Source of the DNA: JBFXAF01 sp050178915
Lineage (GTDB): Bacteria > Pseudomonadota > Alphaproteobacteria > Rhizobiales > Rhizobiaceae
DNA: 10,577 bases
NCBI GenBank assembly: GCA_050178915.1
Contig: JBFXFO010000139.1
Span: forward strand, 1 to 10,577
Direction of reading: 5' to 3'
A program made the position numbers and the translations under genes. Positions 1 to 5,967 of this stretch are shown one piece after another (positions within the stretch are counted from its first letter, which is position 1; every line of letters starts with the position of its first letter). The notes below the pieces were generated by a model. It searched no databases. It was not told the DNA's origin and saw only the letters and a list, made by a program, of their open reading frames with translations.

Positions 1-2
1 GC

Positions 3-740
3 ATCGAGCCTGGCATGACCGAGTTGCAGGCGGCCCGGCTGATCGGGATGAACGGCCTGCCGCACAGCGCCCATCCCATGCTCAGCGCCGGCCGTCGCGC
101 CGCCTATGGCCTCCCCTCGCCGAGCCTCGACGTGATCCAGCGCGGCGCCCCGGTCACCTGCGCCTATGGCGTGCAGGGCGGCCTGAACGCCCGCGCCGGC
201 TTCATGGTCGAAAGTGCCGCCGAGCTTCCCGCCGGCATCCAGGACTACGTGGAGAAGCTGGTGGGGCCCTACTTCGCCGCCGTCGTCGACTGGTACGAGA
301 CCATCGGCATCGGCGTGCATGGCGGCACGCTGTGGCGCGCCATCCATGACCGCATCGGCGACCCGTTCTTCGGCGTCGGGCTGAACCCCGGCCATCTCAT
401 CCACCTCGATGAGTGGCTGCATTCGCCGGTCTTTGCCAATTCGCGCGTGCCGATACGCTCCGGCATGGCCCTGCAGGTCGACGTGATCCCGGCAACCGGC
501 TCGCCCTGGTTCACCACCAACATCGAGGACGGCATCGCCATCGCCGACCAGCGCCTGCGCGGCGAGTTTGCGGAGAAGTACCCGGAGGCGTGGAAGCGCA
601 TCGAGGCGCGCCGGGCTTTCATGGCTGACGCGATTGGCATTCGCCTCAAGCCGGAGGTTCTGCCCTTTTCGAACATCCCGGCCTTCCTCCCGCCATTCTG
701 GCTGGCGCGCGACCACGCGATGGCCGTCGGCAGGCGCTGA
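3..740 (+). CDS. M24 family (Xaa-Pro aminopeptidase-like) protein, 5' end outside window
   Basis: The reading frame is open from base 3, and residues IEPG precede the first internal ATG (base 15), matching the usual M24 phrase 'PGMTE'. The gene therefore begins before the window and the ATG at 15 is not the start. Numbering from that Met, the M24 C-terminal half is recognisable: NPGHLIHLDEW (124-134), RSGMALQVDVIP (148-159) and NIEDGIAIAD (169-178). These correspond to the GHGIG-His, 'pGM..tiEPg' and 'EDtv.v' motifs. Active M24 enzymes bind two metals with D, D, H, E, E. Here His127 and Glu171 remain, the first Glu is Asp156, and the two Asp positions seem absent (GAPVTCAYGVQGGLNARAG, 44-62). 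It may be a metal-free member, as creatinase is, or an inactive one. The C-terminus (180-241) is a non-catalytic tail. No function beyond the fold is claimed. Confidence 0.75.
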   Translation: MEPGMTELQAARLIGMNGLPHSAHPMLSAGRRAAYGLPSPSLDVIQRGAPVTCAYGVQGGLNARAGFMVESAAELPAGIQDYVEKLVGPYFAAVVDWYETIGIGVHGGTLWRAIHDRIGDPFFGVGLNPGHLIHLDEWLHSPVFANSRVPIRSGMALQVDVIPATGSPWFTTNIEDGIAIADQRLRGEFAEKYPEAWKRIEARRAFMADAIGIRLKPEVLPFSNIPAFLPPFWLARDHAMAVGRR

Positions 741-854
741 GATCACCCGACGCCATACCAGCTGACCGCGCAGGCAACCGGCGCATCCGGCGGCGGCCAC
801 GCGATTGCCGCACTCGCAGCGCGATGGTGACGCCTGTCGACAACGGACATCATC

Positions 855-1016
855 GTGATCAGCGCACGCGTCGTTCTGTCAGTCGCCCTGCTGGGATTGG
901 CCGCAGCGGCGGTTGGCGGCTTCGTCTATCAGGTGGCCGGGCTCGACTGGCCGCTGTGGCCGGGGCTGCTCGGCGGCGCCAGCGTTTTCGTCGCCCTGTT
1001 CGCGCTTGCCGACTAG
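855..1016 (+). CDS. small two-helix membrane protein, hypothetical
   Basis: A 53-codon frame starts at GTG 855 and ends at TAG 1014-1016. Residues 5-26 (RVVLSVALLGLAAAAVGGFV region) and 34-51 (LWPGLLGGASVFVALFAL) are two hydrophobic stretches long enough to cross the inner membrane, joined by a short turn containing Asp-Trp-Pro. An in-frame TGA at 828-830 limits the frame upstream and no ATG lies in frame, so GTG is the best start; the ribosome site (GGA at 845-847) is weak. Only this frame of the 741-1157 stretch has clear coding character. Family unknown. It could be missed by gene callers because it is short and lacks ATG. Confidence 0.5.
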   Translation: MISARVVLSVALLGLAAAAVGGFVYQVAGLDWPLWPGLLGGASVFVALFALAD

Positions 1017-1100
1017 CGGCGTCGATCCTGCCAGCGATGCGCGAAACTGCCGGACGACAATCCGGCCAGCGCTTGCGGCTGCTGACTTGGGCGGGGCGCG

Positions 1101-1130
1101 TTGACGCGGCCCGGCGCTTGTGGCCGATTG
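1101..1130 (+). promoter_or_regulatory. possible sigma-70-type promoter
   Basis: TTGACG at 1101-1106 is a good -35 match. About 17-18 nt later comes CCGATT/CGATTG (around 1124-1130), a poor -10. It sits about 30 bases before the start at 1158, in the right place to drive the two-gene unit 1158-2624. Only the -35 half is convincing. Confidence 0.25.
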
Positions 1131-1157
1131 CAGCTCTCTCCAGCCAAGAGGAATCGC

Positions 1158-1475
1158 ATGCTCCGCCGCGCCTTCGCCGTCCTGCTCACCGCCCTTGCAC
1201 CTTCTGTCGCCCTCGCGTCCTCCGACGATGCGTGGGAGGAAATGCGTGCCGACGTGGCAGCCAGGTGCGCGCAGGCCGCCGCCGGCTCGATCGAGGCGCC
1301 GGAAACCATCGTCGATCCCTACGGCTCCGAGAATTTCAGCCTCGCGCTGGTCTACGGCAAGCCGAAGGGCGCCGAGGGCCGCATCGTCCAGATCTGCGTC
1401 TACGACAAGCAGACCCAGGCGGTCGAACTCGGCAGCGAACTGACCGGCGACGAGTTGCGCGGCATCGCGGACTGA
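1158..1475 (+). CDS. small secreted (periplasmic) protein, hypothetical
   Basis: A 105-residue protein. The start at ATG 1158 is chosen because AAGAGGAA (1146-1153) is a strong ribosome site just before it and because the protein then begins with a clean signal peptide: MLRRAFAVLL, a hydrophobic core, and ALA|SS cleavage after residue 20. A longer in-frame GTG start at 1101 would put 19 extra residues before the signal peptide and overlap the candidate promoter. The mature part (about 85 residues) has two cysteines, C37 and C80, that could form a disulfide, and mixed beta/alpha content (LALVYGKPKG, IVQICVYDKQT). No domain is recognised. It is followed after 9 nt by the alpha/beta-hydrolase lipoprotein, so the two are probably co-transcribed and may act together in the periplasm. 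Confidence 0.75.
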   Translation: MLRRAFAVLLTALAPSVALASSDDAWEEMRADVAARCAQAAAGSIEAPETIVDPYGSENFSLALVYGKPKGAEGRIVQICVYDKQTQAVELGSELTGDELRGIAD

Positions 1476-1484
1476 CGAAACCCA

Positions 1485-2624
1485 ATGCTCCGCATCTTCG
1501 GGCTCGCCCTCTGCCTGCTGGCGCTGGCGTCCTGCGCGGGGCCGCACCCCTATCGGTTCGTCGGCGCGACGCCCGGCAATGATGTCGAGCTCGCCGGGAC
1601 GCACACGATCCTGGTCGCCACCACCCGGCAGAAATCCGACGATCCCGCAGAACCCTTCACCGGACAGCGCAGCGCCGCCCTGTCCTTCGGCCGTATCGAC
1701 GTGACGGTCCCCGCCGTTCACAAGCTCGGCAGCATCGAACGGCCGCGTGACGGTGCCTCCGATCCGGCGCGCACCTTCGCCGCCGCCAATGCAGGCGCCT
1801 ATCGTGATGCGCGCGATTTCGGCGCCGCGCTGCGCGGCCGGCTGGGTGACGGCAACGGCAACGTTCTCGTCTTCGTGCACGGCTACTACAGCCATTTCGG
1901 GGACGCGGTGTTCAGGGTGGGCCAGATCGTCCACGATTCCGGTTATTCGGGCACGCCGGTTCTGTTCTCCTGGGCCTCGTCGGGACGCTTCGTCGACTAT
2001 GTCTACGACAACAACAGCGCCACGGCGGCCCGCGACGCGCTCGAGGAAACGCTGCGCGTCATCGCGCGTTCCGGTGCGAAGCACATCGACATCGTGGCTC
2101 ATTCGATGGGCACATGGGTGGCGGTCGAAGCATTGCGCCAGCTTGCGATGACGGGCGACCGCGACCTCGGCGGGCGGCTCGGCGACGTGGTCCTGGCCGC
2201 CCCCGACATCGATGTCGACGTGTTCAAGAGCCAGATGCGCCGCTACGGCAAGCCGGACCGCAACTTCTTCGTGCTGGTGTCACGCGACGATCGCGCGCTG
2301 TCGGCCTCGCGTCTGATCGCCGGCAACCGGCCGCGGCTCGGCGACTATGCCGGCGACAAGGAGATCGCCGATCTCGGCGTCAGCGTGGTCGATCTCACCG
2401 GCGTCGAACAGGGCGACTCGCTGAGGCACGCGAAGTTCGCCGAGAACCCGGTGCTCGTGCGACTGCTCGGGGAGCGCCTCAACGACAGCCTCGGCTCGTC
2501 CCGTAAGGAGGTCGCCGCGCGGCTCGACGCCATCGGGCCGAGTGTCGGCGCCGCCGTCACCTCGGCCCTCGAACTGGTGATCACCACGCCTTTCGAGGTC
2601 CTGATGATCGCTACCGGCGGCTAG
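1485..2624 (+). CDS. alpha/beta-hydrolase lipoprotein (DUF900 type)
   Basis: A 379-residue protein with a lipoprotein signal: hydrophobic MLRIFGLALCLLALASC, lipobox LASC, lipidated Cys17. Residue 18 is Ala, which gives no Asp+2 inner-membrane retention signal, so sorting to the outer membrane is plausible. The body fits the DUF900 alpha/beta-hydrolase family: TILVATTRQ (41-49), the oxyanion-region phrase NVLVFVHGYYSHF (126-138), the nucleophile elbow AHSMG with Ser207, AAPDID with Asp241 or Asp243 as the likely acid, and His315 in LRHAKFAEN as the likely base. The whole set is present, so the enzyme should be active. The substrate is unknown; esterase or lipase-like activity is the family expectation. 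It follows the small secreted protein by 9 nt and converges on adenine deaminase, with 13 nt between stops and no convincing terminator hairpin there. Confidence 0.85.
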   Translation: MLRIFGLALCLLALASCAGPHPYRFVGATPGNDVELAGTHTILVATTRQKSDDPAEPFTGQRSAALSFGRIDVTVPAVHKLGSIERPRDGASDPARTFAAANAGAYRDARDFGAALRGRLGDGNGNVLVFVHGYYSHFGDAVFRVGQIVHDSGYSGTPVLFSWASSGRFVDYVYDNNSATAARDALEETLRVIARSGAKHIDIVAHSMGTWVAVEALRQLAMTGDRDLGGRLGDVVLAAPDIDVDVFKSQMRRYGKPDRNFFVLVSRDDRALSASRLIAGNRPRLGDYAGDKEIADLGVSVVDLTGVEQGDSLRHAKFAENPVLVRLLGERLNDSLGSSRKEVAARLDAIGPSVGAAVTSALELVITTPFEVLMIATGG

Positions 2625-2637
2625 ACCGCGGCCGGGA

Positions 2638-4431
2638 TCAGACGAACAGATCGACCTTTTCGAATGTCCGCACGTCAACCAGCCCCACATCCGAGATGCG
2701 CAGCTCGGGGATGACGACCAGCGCCAGCAGCGAGTGCTGCATGTAGGCGTTGTTGAGCGAGCAGCCCATCTGCCGCATCGCGGCGGTGAGCTTCTCGGCC
2801 TTCGCCGCGACGATCTCGGCGCGCTCGTCCGACATCAGCCCGGCGATCGGCATCTCCACCAGCGCCAGTTCCTGCCCCTTCGAATAGAGCACGACGCCGC
2901 CGCCCACTTCGGCCAGCCGGTTCGCCGCCAGCGCCATGTCCTGCTTGTTGGTGCCGACCACGATCATGTGGTGGGAATCATGCGCCACCGTCGAGGCCAT
3001 GGCGCAGTCGTGCACATAGCCGAAGCCGGACACGAAGGCGTTCGTGACGGCGCCCGTGCCGCGGTGCCGCTCCACCACCGCGATCTGGCAGACGTCGTTC
3101 GGCCGGTCCATCGCCACCAGCCCGTCCTCAACCGCCAGATCAGCCTCCAGCGCGCGCGTCGGCGCCTGGTTCTCGATCACGCCGATGACCCGCGCCCGCA
3201 CCTCGTTGGCGCCCTGCGGCGCCGCGATGTCGAAATCCGTGGCCGAGATGGCCTTGCCCAGCTTCACCGTCTGCTTGGCGCTCGCCGGATAATCGTAGGC
3301 CGCGATCTCGGCCTCCAGCCGCCCGTTGCGTGCCAGCCGCACGCCGCGCGCGAACACCTCGTCGATGACCAGCGCCGACAGGTCGGAGACGATGAGGAAA
3401 TCCGCCCGGCGTCCCGGCGCGATCGAACCGATCTCCCGCTCCAGGCCGAAATGCTGCGCCGTGTTCAGCGTCGCCATCTGGATCGCCGTGACCGGCTTGA
3501 GTCCCTGCGCGATGGCGTGGCGCACGACGCGGTCCATGTGGCCTTCATTGACCAGCGTACCGGAGTGGCAGTCGTCGGTGCAGAGAATGAAGTTGCGCGG
3601 GTCGATGCCGCTTTCCGTCACCGCCTTCACCTGGCTGACGACGTCATACCAGGCCGAGCCCAGCCGCAGCATCGCGCGCATGCCCTGCCGCACGCGGGCG
3701 ATCGCGTCCTCGGCTCGCGTGCCTTCATGGTCGTCCTGCGGCCCGCCCGCGACATAGCCGTGGAACGGCAGGCCGAGATCGGGCGAGGCATAGTGTCCGC
3801 CGACGGTCTTGCCGGCGCGCATGGTGGCGGCGATCTCGCCGGCCATGGTGGCGTCGTTCGCCACCACGCCGGGGAAATTCATCACCTCGCCAAGACCGAT
3901 GATGTTGTCCCAGCCCATGGCCTCCGCGACGTCCGCCACGCCAAGCGTGGCGCCGGGATTTTCGAGCCCCGGCGCCGAGGGCACGCAGGACGGCATCTGC
4001 ACGTGGACGTTGACCGGCATCGCCTTCGCCTCGTCATGCATCAGCCGCACGCCGGGCAGGCCGAGCACGTTGGCGATCTCGTGCGGATCGATGAACATCG
4101 AGGTGGTGCCGTGCGGGATGACGGCGCGGCAGAACTCCGTCACGGTCACCATGCCGCTCTCGACATGCATGTGGCCGTCGCAGAGGCCCGGCACGAGATA
4201 GCGCCCGCCGGCGTCCACCACTTTCGTCTTGCTGCCGATGGCGTGGCTGGCGTCGGAGCCACAATAGGCGAAGCGCCCGCCAGAGATGGCAATGTCGGTG
4301 CCGGCGATGACCTCGCCGGAATAGACGTTCACCCAGCGGCCGTTGCGCACGACGAGATCGGCCGGCTTGCGGCCGGTCGCCACATCGACCAGCTGTGTCG
4401 CGACCTCGCTCCAGGGTTTCGGAATTGTCAT
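2638..4431 (-). CDS. ade: adenine deaminase (EC 3.5.4.2)
   Basis: A 597-residue cytosolic amidohydrolase of the AdeC/Ade family (Escherichia coli AdeC is of similar length, about 590). It converts adenine and water to hypoxanthine and ammonia in purine salvage and catabolism. Visible marks, in order: VVRNGRWVNVYSGE (27-40) beta-sandwich entry; the metal-binding DGHMHVES (85-92); the family-typical FIDPHEIANVLG (113-124); GLGEVMN (179-185); GGHYASPD (211-218) followed by LPFHGY; and CTDDCH (284-289). The adenine-deaminase C-terminal domain is also present (VSGFGYVHDCAMASTVAHDSHH, 467-488; SLLALVVIPELRISD near 567-581). No key residue is missing. ATG at 4431 is preceded by a weak ribosome site (GAGAG about 12 nt upstream). 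It lies 20 nt after the DUF1989 gene and is probably transcribed with it. Confidence 0.96.
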   Translation of the reverse strand: MTIPKPWSEVATQLVDVATGRKPADLVVRNGRWVNVYSGEVIAGTDIAISGGRFAYCGSDASHAIGSKTKVVDAGGRYLVPGLCDGHMHVESGMVTVTEFCRAVIPHGTTSMFIDPHEIANVLGLPGVRLMHDEAKAMPVNVHVQMPSCVPSAPGLENPGATLGVADVAEAMGWDNIIGLGEVMNFPGVVANDATMAGEIAATMRAGKTVGGHYASPDLGLPFHGYVAGGPQDDHEGTRAEDAIARVRQGMRAMLRLGSAWYDVVSQVKAVTESGIDPRNFILCTDDCHSGTLVNEGHMDRVVRHAIAQGLKPVTAIQMATLNTAQHFGLEREIGSIAPGRRADFLIVSDLSALVIDEVFARGVRLARNGRLEAEIAAYDYPASAKQTVKLGKAISATDFDIAAPQGANEVRARVIGVIENQAPTRALEADLAVEDGLVAMDRPNDVCQIAVVERHRGTGAVTNAFVSGFGYVHDCAMASTVAHDSHHMIVVGTNKQDMALAANRLAEVGGGVVLYSKGQELALVEMPIAGLMSDERAEIVAAKAEKLTAAMRQMGCSLNNAYMQHSLLALVVIPELRISDVGLVDVRTFEKVDLFV

Positions 4432-4451
4432 GCTGGCAAAACTCTCGTCGT

Positions 4452-5054
4452 TCAGATGATCTGGAAATGCACCGGCTTCGGCGTCAGATCATCGCCGTTG
4501 ATCGGCGTCACGTCCATCGGGCAGGCCGACAGCACGAGGATCAGATCGATCAGCGCTGTCAGCACGACATGGTCGCCCGGCTTGCTCAGCGGCGTGCCGA
4601 TGGCGATGTCCCGGCTGTCGGTCACCGGGATGTTCATCCAGAGGTTCAGCGGGTTGGGCACCGCCGTCGCGTCGAAGCCGGCCTCGAACAATGCCTCGAG
4701 AAAATTGTCGCGGCAGTTCCGGTGCCCCGGCGGACAGCCGTAGAATTTGTAGAGCCACTTGTCGCAGCAGGCGAGCAGCATGTCGTGCTTGCCGGGCGAA
4801 CTGTCCTCCTCGAGCAGCAGCATCCGGGTGCGCCGGTTGGAGAAAAGCGCGTCGCCCTCCGCCGGGAACAGCCCGCCGATCATCCGGCGCGTGTGCTCGA
4901 CGGAGAGATACTCGGACGTGTCGTGCCAGTTGAGCGCCCAGGTGTCGACGACCTGCGCGCCGAACGTGTTGACCAGGCGCAGCTTCTGCCCGGCACGCAG
5001 CGGCACCGCCCTGCCATGGCCGCCGCGGATCTCCTGCACGGCACCAACGGTCAT
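4452..5054 (-). CDS. DUF1989 / urea carboxylase-associated family protein
   Basis: A 200-residue soluble protein of the DUF1989 family (often named urea carboxylase-associated protein). Family phrases seen: VNTFGAQVVDTWALN (28-42), EYLSVEHTR (48-56), EEDSSPGKHDMLLACCD (82-98), the GHRNCRDNF stretch with H111 and C114 (110-118), NLWMNIPV (137-144), LSKPGDHVVLTALIDLILVLSACP (156-179). The His/Cys set is the likely metal site of the family. DUF1989 proteins accompany urea amidolyase and purine or aminoacetone-type nitrogen genes; their reaction is poorly defined. Standing 20 nt upstream of adenine deaminase it fits nitrogen recovery from purines. ATG 5054 overlaps the TGA of the preceding gene by 4 nt (ATGA at 5054-5051), so translation is probably coupled. 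Confidence 0.88.
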   Translation of the reverse strand: MTVGAVQEIRGGHGRAVPLRAGQKLRLVNTFGAQVVDTWALNWHDTSEYLSVEHTRRMIGGLFPAEGDALFSNRRTRMLLLEEDSSPGKHDMLLACCDKWLYKFYGCPPGHRNCRDNFLEALFEAGFDATAVPNPLNLWMNIPVTDSRDIAIGTPLSKPGDHVVLTALIDLILVLSACPMDVTPINGDDLTPKPVHFQII

Positions 5055-5431
5055 TGGTCCGCCACCGTTGCGTCGAGCGTCGCGCCGGCGGTGATCCGGC
5101 CGGCGATGCGCTCCAGATCGCCGGCCGCAAAGTTGCCGCTGACATTGAGCTTGCCGCCGAGGATCGGCTCGATGATGCGCGGGGCCATGAGCACATCGCC
5201 GCCGACGCTCAGCTCGACAGTCTTGCCGACGTGGCGCGTGGTGAAATCGGCGAACGTCGCGCGGCTGTCGTCGGTCAGGTCAAGCGCCAGGATCTTCAGC
5301 GGCAGGTTCGGGTCGGGCTCGATCGTCGCCTGCCGCACGGAAAGCTGCACCGTCTCGGCGATGGCCGCCACCGGAGCCAGGACGAGCAGCAAACAGAACA
5401 GGGCGGCGTGGAACGGCATGCGCCATTCCAT
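5051..5431 (-). CDS. secreted standalone SecD P1-head-like protein
   Basis: A 126-residue protein. A signal peptide (FHAALFCLLLVLAPVAAIA) is followed by one small domain of about 100 residues. The domain reads like the periplasmic P1-head region of SecD: LDLTDDSRATFADFTTRHVGK (50-70) matches 'l.l.d.g...Fa.lT...vGk', VGGDVLMAPRIIEPI (76-90) matches 'DG.vlsAP.i..pI', and GGKLNVSGNF (92-101) followed by GDLERIAGRITAGATLDATV (104-123) matches 'gG...isG.F...ea..LA..l.aGaLP'. None of the SecD membrane helices is present, so it is not a translocase subunit. It may be a periplasmic protein that reuses this fold. ATG 5431 gives a basic residue before the hydrophobic core; ATG 5419 has a better-spaced GGA site and is equally possible. 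Longer in-frame starts upstream belong to other reading frames. Stop overlaps the DUF1989 start. Confidence 0.75.
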   Translation of the reverse strand: MEWRMPFHAALFCLLLVLAPVAAIAETVQLSVRQATIEPDPNLPLKILALDLTDDSRATFADFTTRHVGKTVELSVGGDVLMAPRIIEPILGGKLNVSGNFAAGDLERIAGRITAGATLDATVADQ

Positions 5432-5481
5432 CGCCTTTGCCGGCACCTTGCAAGCCCGCGCCGCGCGCTGGTTCGAGGGGC

Positions 5482-5832
5482 CTAGTTCGCCTTCATCTTC
5501 TTGATCGTGTCCGGCACCGACATCACGCCGGTTCCCTTCACGCCCCTGGCGGCGGCCTTGCAGTCGCGCGCATTCGAATACTCCGTCTTCTGCACGCAGC
5601 CCGAGATCGTGCCGCCGCTGGTCGAGCATTCGCTGAAGGTGCAGGTGTCCCACAGGCAGTCGAGCTTGTTGCCCGCCTCGTCCGTGCCGGTCTTGCGCGC
5701 GGTGCCGGTCGAATCGCAGGCCTGGCCGTTGGAGCGTACCGGCTTGGCCGATGCGTCCATCGACAGCGACAATGCGAACGTACCCGCGAGAACGGCCGCG
5801 AGCGTGTATTTCAGGATGGCTGATGCGGTCAT
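5482..5832 (-). CDS. small secreted cysteine-rich protein, hypothetical
   Basis: A 116-residue protein. ATG 5832 is chosen because a GAGGAA ribosome site lies about 6 nt before it and because it opens a normal signal peptide (MTASAILKYTLAAVLAGTFA ... ASA|K, cleavage near residue 29). The in-frame upstream extension lacks a better start. The mature region of about 87 residues holds six cysteines (C39, C59, C64, C69, C79, C91), an even number that suggests up to three disulfides in the periplasm or outside. The tail is basic (TIKKMKAN). No family recognised. It stands 50 nt before the SecD-head-like gene, so the two may share a transcript with the DUF1989 and ade genes, and 135 nt after the stop of the upstream gene, with a hairpin in between. 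Confidence 0.75.
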   Translation of the reverse strand: MTASAILKYTLAAVLAGTFALSLSMDASAKPVRSNGQACDSTGTARKTGTDEAGNKLDCLWDTCTFSECSTSGGTISGCVQKTEYSNARDCKAAARGVKGTGVMSVPDTIKKMKAN

Positions 5833-5844
5833 GGAAGTTCCTCG

Positions 5845-5866
5845 GCTGGCGTCCCTCGCCGCCAGC
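5845..5866 (-). promoter_or_regulatory. hairpin beside the ribosome site of the six-cysteine gene
   Basis: GCTGGCG (5845-5851) and CGCCAGC (5860-5866) form a perfect 7-bp stem with an 8-nt loop, just upstream of the GAGGAA ribosome site of the gene starting at 5832. It could shape the leader of that mRNA. Short GC-rich stems arise often by chance at this base composition. Confidence 0.25.
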
Positions 5867-5924
5867 ATGCCACCCGCCATTGCGCATGCATCTGCCGCAC
5901 GGGGGATGCCGTGCGCAAACGCAG

Positions 5925-5947
5925 ACGGCCGGTCCGTGCCCGGCCGT
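5925..5947 (-). terminator. hairpin after the three-gene secreted-protein unit
   Basis: ACGGCCGG (5925-5932) and CCGGCCGT (5940-5947) are a perfect 8-bp inverted repeat with a 7-nt loop. It begins 20 nt after the stop of the 387-residue protein (5968-5970) and lies before the next gene. The strand downstream of the stem (TCTGCGTTTGCGC) has only a short T run, so it is a weak intrinsic terminator or a hairpin that protects the transcript end. A second pair, TTGCGCA (5880-5886) with TGCGCAA (5912-5918), flanks the next 39 bases and makes this 135-nt gap unusually rich in inverted repeats. Confidence 0.4.
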
Positions 5948-5967
5948 TCGATGTCGCGATCGCAATC

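Noticed and set aside
1048..1070. Hairpin GCCGGA / TCCGGC (1049-1054, 1061-1066) after the small membrane peptide
   Set aside because: Only 6 bp with no T run; at this GC content such stems are common, so it is not called as a terminator.
879..2102. 407-codon open frame on the minus strand opposite the secreted protein and hydrolase
   Set aside because: Gly/Arg-rich composition typical of an antisense shadow; the plus-strand genes have signal peptides, ribosome sites and catalytic motifs.
2605..2640. Possible bidirectional terminator between the convergent hydrolase and adenine deaminase genes
   Set aside because: CCGGCGG and CCGCGGCCGG pair only in part around CTAGA and there is no T run on either strand.
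2734..4743. Long open frame (about 669 codons) on the plus strand opposite adenine deaminase and part of the DUF1989 gene
   Set aside because: It is His/Arg/Ala-rich without any domain, mirrors the codons of well-supported genes on the other strand, and is expected from GC-rich third positions.
5432..5965. Upstream extension of the SecD-head-like frame to a 304-residue protein
   Set aside because: The added part reads through the six-cysteine gene in another frame, is Arg/Gly-rich and puts the signal peptide in the middle of the protein.
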